Assembly (NCBI GenBank): GCA_021162125.1 | Contig: JAGGZG010000282.1 | Coordinates: 1 to 6,549, forward strand | Direction: 5' to 3' | DNA: 6,549 nt | DNA from: Anaerolineae bacterium | GTDB taxonomy: Bacteria > Chloroflexota > Anaerolineae > JACIWR01 | In this document: positions 1 to 6,013 of the stretch, one piece after another | Layout of the letters: the number at the start of each line of letters is the position of its first letter | Numbering within the stretch: position 1 is the stretch's first letter | Position numbers and translations under genes: made by a program | The notes under the pieces: generated by a model | What the model saw: the letters and a program-made list of their open reading frames with translations, nothing else | Database searches by the model: none | Told to the model about the DNA's origin: nothing

Positions 1-21
1 AATGCCGATACGCCTGGTCAC
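1..21 (-). CDS. Start of a next gene in the operon (partial, 7 codons visible)
   Basis: Only the first seven codons are inside the window: GTG at 21-19 followed by codons reading TRRIGI, running off the left edge. The start overlaps the TGA of the LamG-like ORF as GTGA (21-18). A strong ribosome binding site, GGAGGGAGG, ends at 28, leaving six bases before GTG. The basic N-terminus (MTRRIGI) resembles the beginning of the 296-residue protein at 1430 (MTRWSAI), which also starts in a 4-base overlap with the gene before it. A second exported protein of similar type is therefore possible, but seven residues cannot show a function. Confidence 0.45.
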
Positions 22-527
22 GGTGCACCTCCCTCCACAGCGATGATCCACTCCACCTCCAGGGCGTAGCCGCTGCCTCCCGCCGCCCAGCCCAGCCGAC
101 GCAGGTCGGGGTAGGTGCTGTCCACGGCTTCCAGGGTGGACGTCTCCGGGTAGCCCTGACCCTGGTCCAGATAAACCTCGATACTGCCGGTCGCCCCATC
201 GCGCACCACCTTGAGTTGGTACCATTGGCCCGGTATCAGTGTAACCGACGCTTGATCCAGGAAGGTGTACTCCCGCGTCAACTTGAGCTTCCCCCAGGCG
301 GGGATGTAGGCCACGCTGTAGCCGGTAGGGTTGTCACCCCAGCCGGCCACTCCAAAGCCGAGGGCGATGGCGTTATACCACTGGTTGAGGTTACCGGTGG
401 CCCGGAAGCGGATCGTGCCGTCTTTGCCAATTTGGTGGCTCTGCGCGACTTCCACCATCTGCGTCCCATCCCCGGTCTCCACCCGCACGGCCAGTACGTT
501 CAGGCGGAGGGGGTCCAGGGCGTACAC
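18..527 (-). CDS. LamG/concanavalin-like beta-sandwich protein or displaced C-terminal domain
   Basis: This 169-residue frame has no signal peptide. Residues 1-43 nearly match residues 1166-1208 of the large hydrolase encoded upstream (same LDPLRLNVLAVRVE core). Residues about 47-165 look like a LamG/concanavalin sandwich: an IALGFGV strand, GQWYQLKVVRDG near 100-111, a SIEVYLDG-like strand at 115-122, and LGWAAGGSGYALEVEWI near the end. Such domains usually bind sugars or act as adhesion modules outside the cell. The start is doubtful: GTG 527 has only GAAAGG before it, and the matching codon in the hydrolase gene is an internal valine (GTA). The frame is open back to 539 and then meets the TGA (542-540) that ends the 296-residue gene in the same frame. 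It may be a separate small gene, a read-through extension, or a leftover domain. Its end carries a strong ribosome site for the next gene, suggesting the region is translated. Confidence 0.5.
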   Translation of the reverse strand: MYALDPLRLNVLAVRVETGDGTQMVEVAQSHQIGKDGTIRFRATGNLNQWYNAIALGFGVAGWGDNPTGYSVAYIPAWGKLKLTREYTFLDQASVTLIPGQWYQLKVVRDGATGSIEVYLDQGQGYPETSTLEAVDSTYPDLRRLGWAAGGSGYALEVEWIIAVEGGAP

Positions 528-530
528 CTG
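401..530. repeat. Direct repeat copy A (130 bp, about 90% identical to copy B)
   Basis: This stretch aligns without gaps to 1501-1630, exactly 1,100 bp away. I count 13 mismatches in 130 bases. Read on the minus strand in the coding frame, nine changes are synonymous and four are not (three codons), so the encoded YQVYxLDPLRLNVLAV-type segment has been conserved. Sequence on both sides of the repeat is unrelated between the copies. Confidence 0.9.
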
Positions 531-539
531 GTACCTTTC

Positions 540-1430
540 TCAGCCTGATCTCCACTGGCGTCTGCGCCTTTTGATGATGAGCCATCCAAGAGGGGTGAAC
601 ACGACGAGCGTCAATACCACAGCAACGATGACCAACGCCCGCAACCATGGCGACACGGCAGGCCCGGAGGGGGGCGGAGAAACTGGCAATTTGAGGATCG
701 CGCCGGGAAGAAGGCTAGGCAGTGCTATGGGAAACCGCCATTGTACCTTGAGAATCAGCAGATACACTCCACTGCTGTCGTGGTCCCAGGCTGCCTGGTA
801 AATGTATCCGCCTTGATACTCGTTGAGCATCCTATCATCTTGGGAGTATATGGTGATCCAAATGTTGTACTGATCTATGACTGTGTCCTGGTAGTAGTAC
901 CGGCCATCCGGTGAGTAGTGCTTGCTTTCGTCACCGACTCCGAGACGCTGAGCGAGAGAGATGTCGTAGAATTCTGAGAAGGCCTCTTCGAAACGCGCGA
1001 CTTCATTTTGATTCCAGTCCTCAGCGCTGTGCACCTCCCAGGTTTGGGTGTCAACGATCAGGCCGGTTCCCTTGTAGCGATCCTCTTCTCCTCCCCCCTG
1101 TCGTCGGCTATAGATGTAGCGGTCGTCTACCCACACTGGCCCTGTCAGTGATTGACCAATGGCTGTTTGCTCCCCTGTTTCTAGGTTGAGCACTGCCCAG
1201 CCAGCGCCTTCTCCATGATATAGCATTCTCCGCTTGCCTGGGGAGAAGCGAAACGACAGGGGTTTCTCGCTCTCTGGCACGATAACCTCCACTCCTGGAG
1301 GGTAGGCGATGGCGTCGGTGTGGATGAAGACCCGTTCCGCGAGCTCATTCACGAGGCCCGTGCAACAGCCGCACTGGACGGTCAGCAGGACGAGAAGCGC
1401 CGCCAGCAGGATCGCACTCCATCGCGTCAT
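540..1430 (-). CDS. Exported protein with C-terminal membrane anchor, TolB/propeller-like repeats, unknown function
   Basis: 296 residues, family not recognised. Residues 1-19 form a hydrophobic signal sequence after MTR, followed by a cysteine cluster (C20, C22, C23). No clean lipobox is present, so lipidation is uncertain. The middle has propeller-type motifs: FRFSPGKRRMLY (60-71), WAVLNLETGEQ (78-88), HYSPDGRYYY (171-180) and AAWDHDSSGVYLL (213-225). These resemble TolB or dipeptidyl-peptidase-like blades, though there are too few for a full propeller. A proline-rich stalk (250-262) leads to a transmembrane helix (about 262-287) and a basic KRRRR tail. This is type I topology, with the main body outside the membrane. 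The ATG overlaps the hydrolase stop as ATGA, with GAGGAAG just upstream, indicating translational coupling. The role is probably at the cell surface together with the hydrolase; this is inference. Confidence 0.8.
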   Translation of the reverse strand: MTRWSAILLAALLVLLTVQCGCCTGLVNELAERVFIHTDAIAYPPGVEVIVPESEKPLSFRFSPGKRRMLYHGEGAGWAVLNLETGEQTAIGQSLTGPVWVDDRYIYSRRQGGGEEDRYKGTGLIVDTQTWEVHSAEDWNQNEVARFEEAFSEFYDISLAQRLGVGDESKHYSPDGRYYYQDTVIDQYNIWITIYSQDDRMLNEYQGGYIYQAAWDHDSSGVYLLILKVQWRFPIALPSLLPGAILKLPVSPPPSGPAVSPWLRALVIVAVVLTLVVFTPLGWLIIKRRRRQWRSG

Positions 1431-4400
1431 GGCTTCCTCTCCTTGCCGAAGATGAACTCCCCCATCACCTCCAGCGGCACTTTCTCATCGGCAGACTTTG
1501 CTCGGAAGCGAATTGTGCCGTCTTTGCCAATTTGGTGGCTCTGCGCAACCTCCACCATCTGCGTTCCCTTCTCGGTCTCCACCCGCACGGCCAGCACGTT
1601 CAGGCGCAGGGGGTCCAGGCCGTATACCTGATAGTACATTACCATTGGTAGTATATCGGGGGTTTTCTCGTCGCTGATCGCCGGCGACTCGCGGCGGGCC
1701 AACACCCGATCCTCGTGCAGCCCGCCCACTGTCAGCGGGTCGTGTACGACGAGGGGATCCGCAGTGTACTCCACACCCCGGTAGTGCAGCGCGTAGCGAG
1801 CGGTGTAGGGCTGCTCCTTGGCCGGATACTCGACGGTGAAAGCGGAGATTTCGCCGGGCACGGCCTCACCGGTGAAGGTGCCCAGGTTAATGGACTGTGT
1901 GCCGCTGATGAGCCGCACGCCGACGCCGTAGGGCCCTTTGTCCGTGCCCCGCACAGAGATAGTATATGAGCCCTGCAGCGGGTTGCGGATGACGATGAGA
2001 TCGGGGTCACGGTCGTCGGGACTGCGGCCGCTGTAGAAGGCGTCCGGCACCTCGTTGACGGACTTGGCTGTGCTCAGGTCCGTCCCCACCCGCCGCCCCT
2101 CCGGATCGGTAACCACTATATCAACCGGGCATAGGTTATAGACGATGAGTGCCACGTTGCCCTGCTGGGTGTCGGGTGTCAGGCCTTCGCCGTCGGGCCC
2201 GGCCGGCGGTTGCACACCGGTCAGATAGCCTACAACATCGATCTGACCTGTTTTCGCTATGCCAACGTGGTTAGCATCGTCTACCCGTACAGATACAACC
2301 CTCGTGTCAAGGGTGCTGAGATTAGCGCTTATAAGGGGCACAGTGTCATCACCCTCGTCACGATGGGCATCGTAGTCTTCAGGCATCCCATAGGTCCACA
2401 AAGGAACCATGGCCGGCGGCTGCTGTACCACCTCGTAGTACGATTGGGTGAGGAATTCGTTGTTATAAAGCGCGATGACATTATTCGGACCCAATCTATC
2501 CACCAGGGTCGTGGAGACGTCGCCGTTCAGGTCATTCAGGAAAGTGTTGACCTCGTGACCAGGTGCGGGGCCGTAGGGAAACGGCATGCCATGGCTGTCC
2601 TGCAGGTACTCCGGCAAGTAGTCATCCGAGGGCAGCACCTGGCCCAGCGAGGGAATCTCGTTGTGCACGTAACTATAAAGCTCCGGGTCGGATACTACAG
2701 GAATCGGCACCAGGATGCCAGGCGGGAAGGGCGGTGGGAGTGGGACCCAGATCCATATCCAATGACCGTAACCAGCCTTCACTGCCCATAGACGAACCAG
2801 AAACTCCAACGGTGTGGCTATCTCCGGCGGCATGACAGAGGGATCCAGCCCCTCCCAGACGACGTAAGCCATCGGCGCGCCACGGAACGGCCCGGCCAGG
2901 CTGATGAACTTACCGACTGTGTCTTCGCCCCAATAGCGCTGCACGTAAAAGCGGGCCACCATCGTACCCTGGCTGTGGCCGACCAGGTCCACCTGCGAGT
3001 AATCCACGTAGGGCACCGCTGGCAACGACGAAATGGCAGCAATCTCATCCATCAACAAGACTGCGGTGAGAGAGTTGCTCCGTTTCCAGTCGTATGGGAA
3101 TGGGAACAACGTCACTCCGTCCTCGTACCCCGCTGCCTCGAGCTCGTCCAGCAGGGGATCGTAAGTGCCGAAGAGTGGCTCAATCGCCCATTCACCGGCA
3201 TCATTGACCTTCCACGAGCCCAGCATGCCGGGAATCACGATCACAGGATGGATGCTCGCCTGGGGGATGCTGACCTCCTCGTTCCCCTCGTCCACCCAGT
3301 CGGCATCCCTGTACAGGTCCGCCCAGCAACTCAGCGTCAGCGCCGTCGAGGGCTGCACCCACACCGACCAGACCGTGCTGGTGACCTCCCCCGCCGCCAG
3401 GCTGCCGATAGACCACTCCTCGTAGTAGTTCCCGTTGCTGTACTCTCCCTCGCCGTGCCCGTCCTCAGGAATGACGTACAGGCGCGGCGGTGCGCTTCCC
3501 TCCAGGCTGAACTGCACCTCTAGCCCCCCGACGGTAGTGGTCAGGTTGTTCCCCACCGTCACCGTGACCTCCAGCGGGTTGGGTGTGGGCCAGCCTTCGG
3601 CGGTCAGGGTCAGGGTGGTGCCCGGCGAGATGCTCACGTCTACCCACGGGCCGGAGGGAGACAGCTCGAGGTAGTAAACGTCGTATGCCGTCGCCGGGGG
3701 GTCGATCGAGGCCCGCACTACGTGGCCGTTGCCCACCTCGTCCGCCGCCACAGCCACGGTCCAGATGGTCACCCCACTGTCGAAAATGGCTTCCGCCGGT
3801 GACCAACTGCTCCCATCCCACCGCCGATAATACGTCCCCGCAAGCCCTGTGTCCGGCCAGACCACATACACGTTGTCGGCTGCGCCGGCCGCCACGTCAG
3901 GGTAATTCCACATTTCCTCATCCCCATCGGATAGCAGTGTGGGATCACCCAACCAGCCTGTGCTCCCCCGTTTGCGATAGTAAACGTCGCCGTATCCATC
4001 CCCATCAGGAGTATCGTCGTAATGCCACACCGCGTGCCCGTTGTTCTCGTCATCGGCCGCTATGCAGGGATAGGAGGATTTCATCTCACCATCGGACACC
4101 CGCTCCAGCCCTATCCACACCTCGTTGCTGCTATCCCACCGCCGATAATAAACCTCACCTCCCACGTAACTGCTGTCGGTTGCCCACCACACCACGTGGA
4201 CATCCCCACCCACGCCTGCGGACATATCGGCATAGCCCGAATGAGTAGTGCCCACCGCCGAGGACAGGTTGGTCACACCCGACCAGTTTTGCCCGCCATC
4301 GGCCGACATCCGGTGGTAAATCTCGTAGCCCCAGAAGCTGCCGTGTGATACCACCTCATCCCACACCACGTGCAGGCGTCCATCGGTCGCACCGACAATG

Positions 4401-5122
4401 CGAGGATGGTAAGAGTAGTAAGTACTGTTAGACAGGTTGTGCGCCGGTGACCAGGTCTGGCCACCATCGGTCGAACGACGGTAGAGGATCTCATTGTAAC
4501 TGGTTGTCCAATCTTGCCACACCACGTGGATGACGCCATCGCTATCCACGGCCACCGCCGGCCACTCCGACGTCGTCGGGTTGTTGGAGACCACCACCGG
4601 TGATAGCCAACTCTCGCCATTCCATTGGCTGTAGAGAATCTCGTAGTTGCCGGGGGTATCGTCGAACCACACCACGTGAACGTGACCTGCACTGTCCACG
4701 GCAATATCAGGCCCGCCGGAAGTGCCGGAATTGTTGGAGACGTTGACCACGTCCGACACACTCATTCCGGAGGCTAATGGCAAGACCGCTTCCTCGCCGG
4801 GCAGTTGGGCGGAGGGTGCAGGGGGTAGCGAGGGAAGGGGTTCAGGTGGCCGAGGTGGAGTAGCCGGGGTAGCGGTGGCCGGCGGGGTCTCCGTCGAAAC
4901 CGCCATAACGGTCGGCGTTATCACACTCGTGAGCGAAGGGGTATCCGTTGGCGCGGTTGCTTCCTGGGCGCGGCTCATCCCTCCCAGGGCCAGTAGCAGG
5001 CCGCCGGCCAGGATCAGCACCACGACCGCCAGGCCGCAAACAAAAAGGCCACGATTGCGGGCACACCTCGTGCGCGCACCTCTGGCCTCTGGTCTGGACG
5101 CGGCAGGGACACCAGCCATCAT
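1427..5122 (-). CDS. Secreted multidomain protein: propeller repeats plus LCAT-like alpha/beta hydrolase
   Basis: 1,231 residues from ATG 5122. Residues 1-25 are basic, and 26-48 form a hydrophobic signal/anchor ending near SRAQ. A Thr/Pro-rich linker spans about 55-118. Residues about 130-490 hold about seven repeats of the type VDSAGHVHVVW...YEILYSQWNG..W, which look like a BNR/sialidase-style propeller. A beta-sandwich (CARDB-like) covers about 495-620. The hydrolase starts at HPVIVIPGMLGS (625-636), has PYDW (676-679), nucleophile Ser717 in GHSQGT, probable acid Asp925 in GDDTVP and His952 in DANHVGI. These match the order and context of the lecithin:cholesterol acyltransferase/phospholipase family, so lipid or ester hydrolysis or acyl transfer outside the cell is likely. 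Beta-rich segments (about 985-1130, 1164-1208) finish the protein. The frame stays open to 5395, but that start lies upstream of the promoter and is rejected. A better-placed ATG (5181) is out of frame by one base at a C9 tract. The stop overlaps the next gene (ATGA). Confidence 0.88.
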   Translation of the reverse strand: MMAGVPAASRPEARGARTRCARNRGLFVCGLAVVVLILAGGLLLALGGMSRAQEATAPTDTPSLTSVITPTVMAVSTETPPATATPATPPRPPEPLPSLPPAPSAQLPGEEAVLPLASGMSVSDVVNVSNNSGTSGGPDIAVDSAGHVHVVWFDDTPGNYEILYSQWNGESWLSPVVVSNNPTTSEWPAVAVDSDGVIHVVWQDWTTSYNEILYRRSTDGGQTWSPAHNLSNSTYYSYHPRIVGATDGRLHVVWDEVVSHGSFWGYEIYHRMSADGGQNWSGVTNLSSAVGTTHSGYADMSAGVGGDVHVVWWATDSSYVGGEVYYRRWDSSNEVWIGLERVSDGEMKSSYPCIAADDENNGHAVWHYDDTPDGDGYGDVYYRKRGSTGWLGDPTLLSDGDEEMWNYPDVAAGAADNVYVVWPDTGLAGTYYRRWDGSSWSPAEAIFDSGVTIWTVAVAADEVGNGHVVRASIDPPATAYDVYYLELSPSGPWVDVSISPGTTLTLTAEGWPTPNPLEVTVTVGNNLTTTVGGLEVQFSLEGSAPPRLYVIPEDGHGEGEYSNGNYYEEWSIGSLAAGEVTSTVWSVWVQPSTALTLSCWADLYRDADWVDEGNEEVSIPQASIHPVIVIPGMLGSWKVNDAGEWAIEPLFGTYDPLLDELEAAGYEDGVTLFPFPYDWKRSNSLTAVLLMDEIAAISSLPAVPYVDYSQVDLVGHSQGTMVARFYVQRYWGEDTVGKFISLAGPFRGAPMAYVVWEGLDPSVMPPEIATPLEFLVRLWAVKAGYGHWIWIWVPLPPPFPPGILVPIPVVSDPELYSYVHNEIPSLGQVLPSDDYLPEYLQDSHGMPFPYGPAPGHEVNTFLNDLNGDVSTTLVDRLGPNNVIALYNNEFLTQSYYEVVQQPPAMVPLWTYGMPEDYDAHRDEGDDTVPLISANLSTLDTRVVSVRVDDANHVGIAKTGQIDVVGYLTGVQPPAGPDGEGLTPDTQQGNVALIVYNLCPVDIVVTDPEGRRVGTDLSTAKSVNEVPDAFYSGRSPDDRDPDLIVIRNPLQGSYTISVRGTDKGPYGVGVRLISGTQSINLGTFTGEAVPGEISAFTVEYPAKEQPYTARYALHYRGVEYTADPLVVHDPLTVGGLHEDRVLARRESPAISDEKTPDILPMVMYYQVYGLDPLRLNVLAVRVETEKGTQMVEVAQSHQIGKDGTIRFRAKSADEKVPLEVMGEFIFGKERKP
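1501..1630. repeat. Direct repeat copy B (within the 3' end of the hydrolase gene)
   Basis: Partner of the copy at 401-530. Here it encodes about residues 1164-1207 of the large hydrolase. After the shared DGTIRFRA the hydrolase ends in an unrelated 23-residue tail, whereas copy A continues into a LamG-like domain. Confidence 0.9.
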
Positions 5123-5124
5123 TC

Positions 5125-5181
5125 TTATTTGGCTATCCGTGCGCGGGGGGGGGTAGCATGGGATTCTTTCATCGCGGACAT
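5125..5181 (-). CDS. 18-codon leader ORF, or the true but frameshifted N-terminus of the hydrolase
   Basis: ATG 5181 has a near-ideal ribosome site, GAGGAGG at 5195-5189, with seven bases between. As assembled it encodes MSAMKESHATPPRARIAK and stops at TAA 5127-5125, two bases before ATG 5122 of the hydrolase. The nine-C run at 5153-5145 is inside it. With ten C (or seven) the frame would run through PRTDSQIR straight into the hydrolase MMAGVPAA. ATG 5122 itself has only AAGA before it. The choices are: real N-terminus with a sequence error, a phase-variable start, or a leader peptide with coupled re-initiation. Confidence 0.45.
   Translation of the reverse strand: MSAMKESHATPPRARIAK
5145..5153. 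repeat. Homopolymer of nine G (nine C on the coding strand)
   Basis: An uninterrupted run of nine G on the plus strand lies between the best ribosome binding site and the hydrolase reading frame. Changing its length by one base decides whether ATG 5181 is in frame with the hydrolase. Such tracts slip in replication and are also frequent sites of sequencing error. Confidence 0.95.
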
Positions 5182-5188
5182 CGCAGAA

Positions 5189-5195
5189 CCTCCTC
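5189..5195 (-). promoter_or_regulatory. Strong ribosome binding site for ATG 5181
   Basis: GAGGAGG is placed seven bases before ATG 5181. It is the best ribosome site in the region and argues that translation begins at 5181 rather than at 5122 or 5395. Confidence 0.8.
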
Positions 5196-5207
5196 GTGGG
5201 GATTATG

Positions 5208-5242
5208 ATCCTCCCGCAGGTTCGGCCAACCTGCGGGAGGAT
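5208..5242 (-). promoter_or_regulatory. Perfect 15-bp hairpin in the leader of the hydrolase operon
   Basis: Arms 5208-5222 and 5228-5242 are perfectly complementary around a 5-base loop. No T tract follows on either strand, so it is not a standard terminator. It lies in the predicted 5' leader, 12 bases before the ribosome site, and its first arm contains CCTCC, which could pair with GGAGG. It may stabilise the mRNA, bind a regulator, or be a small dispersed palindrome. The core CCTGCGGGAGG recurs at 5421-5431. Confidence 0.75.
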
Positions 5243-5243
5243 G

Positions 5244-5278
5244 AGCAGAACAACCGTTAGCAGAACAACCGTTAGCAG
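5244..5278. repeat. 15-bp tandem repeat (2.3 copies) at the transcription start
   Basis: AGCAGAACAACCGTT occurs at 5244-5258 and 5259-5273 with no mismatch, followed by AGCAG. Each unit contains the odd palindrome AACCGTT. The array begins two bases after the -10 box, so the predicted start (about 5273) falls inside it. It could be an operator or just a replication-slippage product. Confidence 0.9.
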
Positions 5279-5279
5279 T

Positions 5280-5308
5280 ATATTAGCATGTTTCACAGCT
5301 TCTGTCAA
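5280..5308 (-). promoter_or_regulatory. Sigma70-type promoter of the hydrolase operon
   Basis: On the minus strand, TTGACA (5308-5303) and TAATAT (5285-5280) are separated by exactly 17 bases. The -35 is consensus and the -10 differs at one position. Transcription should start near 5273, giving a leader of about 90 bases to ATG 5181. It lies directly after the terminator of the preceding gene, as expected for a new unit. Confidence 0.8.
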
Positions 5309-5321
5309 GACTCGTTTACAC

Positions 5322-5359
5322 AAAAAGTGCGGTGTACCTGAGGGGGTACATCGCACTTT
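5322..5359 (-). terminator. Intrinsic terminator after the thiolase/DUF35 unit
   Basis: Arms 5324-5338 and 5345-5359 pair over 15 positions with one mismatch (G-T type) around a 6-base loop. Read on the minus strand, the second arm ends in a run of five T (5326-5322). It is about 100 bases after the stop of the DUF35 gene and just before the next promoter. Read on the plus strand there is no good T tract. Confidence 0.75.
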
Positions 5360-5462
5360 CAGCTTGCCGGAAACCGGTTGCACCAGTGAAGGCAAACTCC
5401 GAGAGCCTGATTTAGGTGAGCCTCCCGCAGGCTCAAAGCCAGCCGGGGGTAACTCCGTCCTA
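5360..5462. other. Intergenic stretch with a short CCTGCGGGAGG palindrome
   Basis: No gene is seen between the DUF35 stop and the terminator. It holds a small hairpin, GAGCCT-cccgc-AGGCTC, at 5418-5434, whose centre shares the 11-base core with the leader hairpin at 5208-5242, and a CCGGAAACCGG inverted repeat at 5367-5377. Neither has a T tract. Confidence 0.6.
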
Positions 5463-5855
5463 CTACAAGACGGGCCGGAACTTGTACCCGTAGACGATGG
5501 CCCCGTCCTCGCCCTCCTCTCGCAGTTTGCGGGTGACCATCTCCACCGGCATGCCGATGTATGCCTCGCCCGTGTCCACGTCCGCGAGTTGAGCGGTCAC
5601 CAGTGGCCCTTCTTCCAGCTTGACCAGGGCCACGGTGTAGGGCACGAACTCTTTGTAGCCCCTGGGCGCGTGAAAGATGGTAGAGTGCGAGTAGACCTCG
5701 CCACGCCCGCTGAACTCGTAAGGTTCATACGCGGGTTGCGAGCACTCCGGGCACACGTCCCGTGGCGGGAACAGCCTGGCCCCGCAATGCTGGCACACCT
5801 CACCGACTAAACGATACCGTTGATTCTGTGTCCTCCAATGAGTAGGAATTCCCAT
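5463..5855 (-). CDS. Zn-ribbon/OB-fold protein (DUF35 family), thiolase partner
   Basis: 130 residues, typical length for the family. The N-terminal rubredoxin-like zinc ribbon has C21xxC24 and C35xxC38 with the usual PPR between (GARLFPPRDVCPEC). The rest, about 45-120, is the OB-fold: GRGEVYSHSTIFHAP, PYTVALVKLEEGPLVTAQL and GMPVEMVTRKL. Family members form complexes with thiolases or acyltransferases, bind CoA or acyl-CoA, and help pass substrate between enzymes, as described for the archaeal thiolase/HMG-CoA synthase complex. Its neighbour upstream is a thiolase, which fits. The start is well set: GGAGG is seven bases before ATG 5855, and an in-frame TAG lies directly upstream (5858-5856). 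Whether this pair serves fatty acid breakdown, ketoacyl-CoA synthesis or another pathway cannot be told here. Confidence 0.92.
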   Translation of the reverse strand: MGIPTHWRTQNQRYRLVGEVCQHCGARLFPPRDVCPECSQPAYEPYEFSGRGEVYSHSTIFHAPRGYKEFVPYTVALVKLEEGPLVTAQLADVDTGEAYIGMPVEMVTRKLREEGEDGAIVYGYKFRPVL

Positions 5856-6013
5856 CTACATGCCTCCAGTTGATCAAATTCTATGGCCGAGCTATGGGTC
5901 AGCCGATTGAGCAGATTAAGCCGATGTTCGACTTCCATTGCCTTTCGGCCTGTCTTGCCCCAATGTTCCTTGTCTCCCCATCCCCCCTCTCCCTCTCACC
6001 TTGTCCCCTTGTC
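5856..6013. other. Spacer between thiolase and DUF35 genes, with a polypurine tract
   Basis: No convincing gene. The coding strand is almost all purine from about 6013 to 5968, with ACAAGG repeated (plus-strand CCTTGTC at 5968, 5999 and 6007). AGCCGAT is repeated at 5901-5907 and 5919-5925. I see no clear promoter; co-transcription of the two genes is likely but not proved. Confidence 0.6.

Noticed and set aside
331..801. 156-codon plus-strand frame
   Set aside because: Antisense to the LamG-like segment and the 296-residue gene; no domain and no ribosome site support it.
1362..1377. Lipobox at the cysteine cluster of the 296-residue protein
   Set aside because: Residues before C20, C22 and C23 do not fit the usual L-x-G/A-C pattern.
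2210..2791. 193-codon plus-strand frame
   Set aside because: It is antisense to the hydrolase catalytic region, which has clear motifs; its protein has no recognisable domain.
3583..4248. 221-codon plus-strand frame rich in Pro, Arg and His
   Set aside because: Composition is that of a shadow frame opposite the propeller repeats.
3660..4760. CRISPR-like or satellite repeats suggested by recurring CCACACCACGTG words
   Set aside because: They are the HVVW codons of the propeller blades, unevenly spaced and diverged, so they are protein repeats.
5123..5395. N-terminal extension of the hydrolase to a start at 5395
   Set aside because: It crosses a terminator, a consensus promoter, a tandem repeat and a hairpin, has LLTVVLLTVVL only because of the 15-bp repeat, and has no ribosome site that fits a transcript start.
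5856..5861. ATG-TAG start-stop pair just before the DUF35 ATG
   Set aside because: Its ATG is only one base after GGAGG, too close for initiation; the next ATG (5855) has correct spacing.
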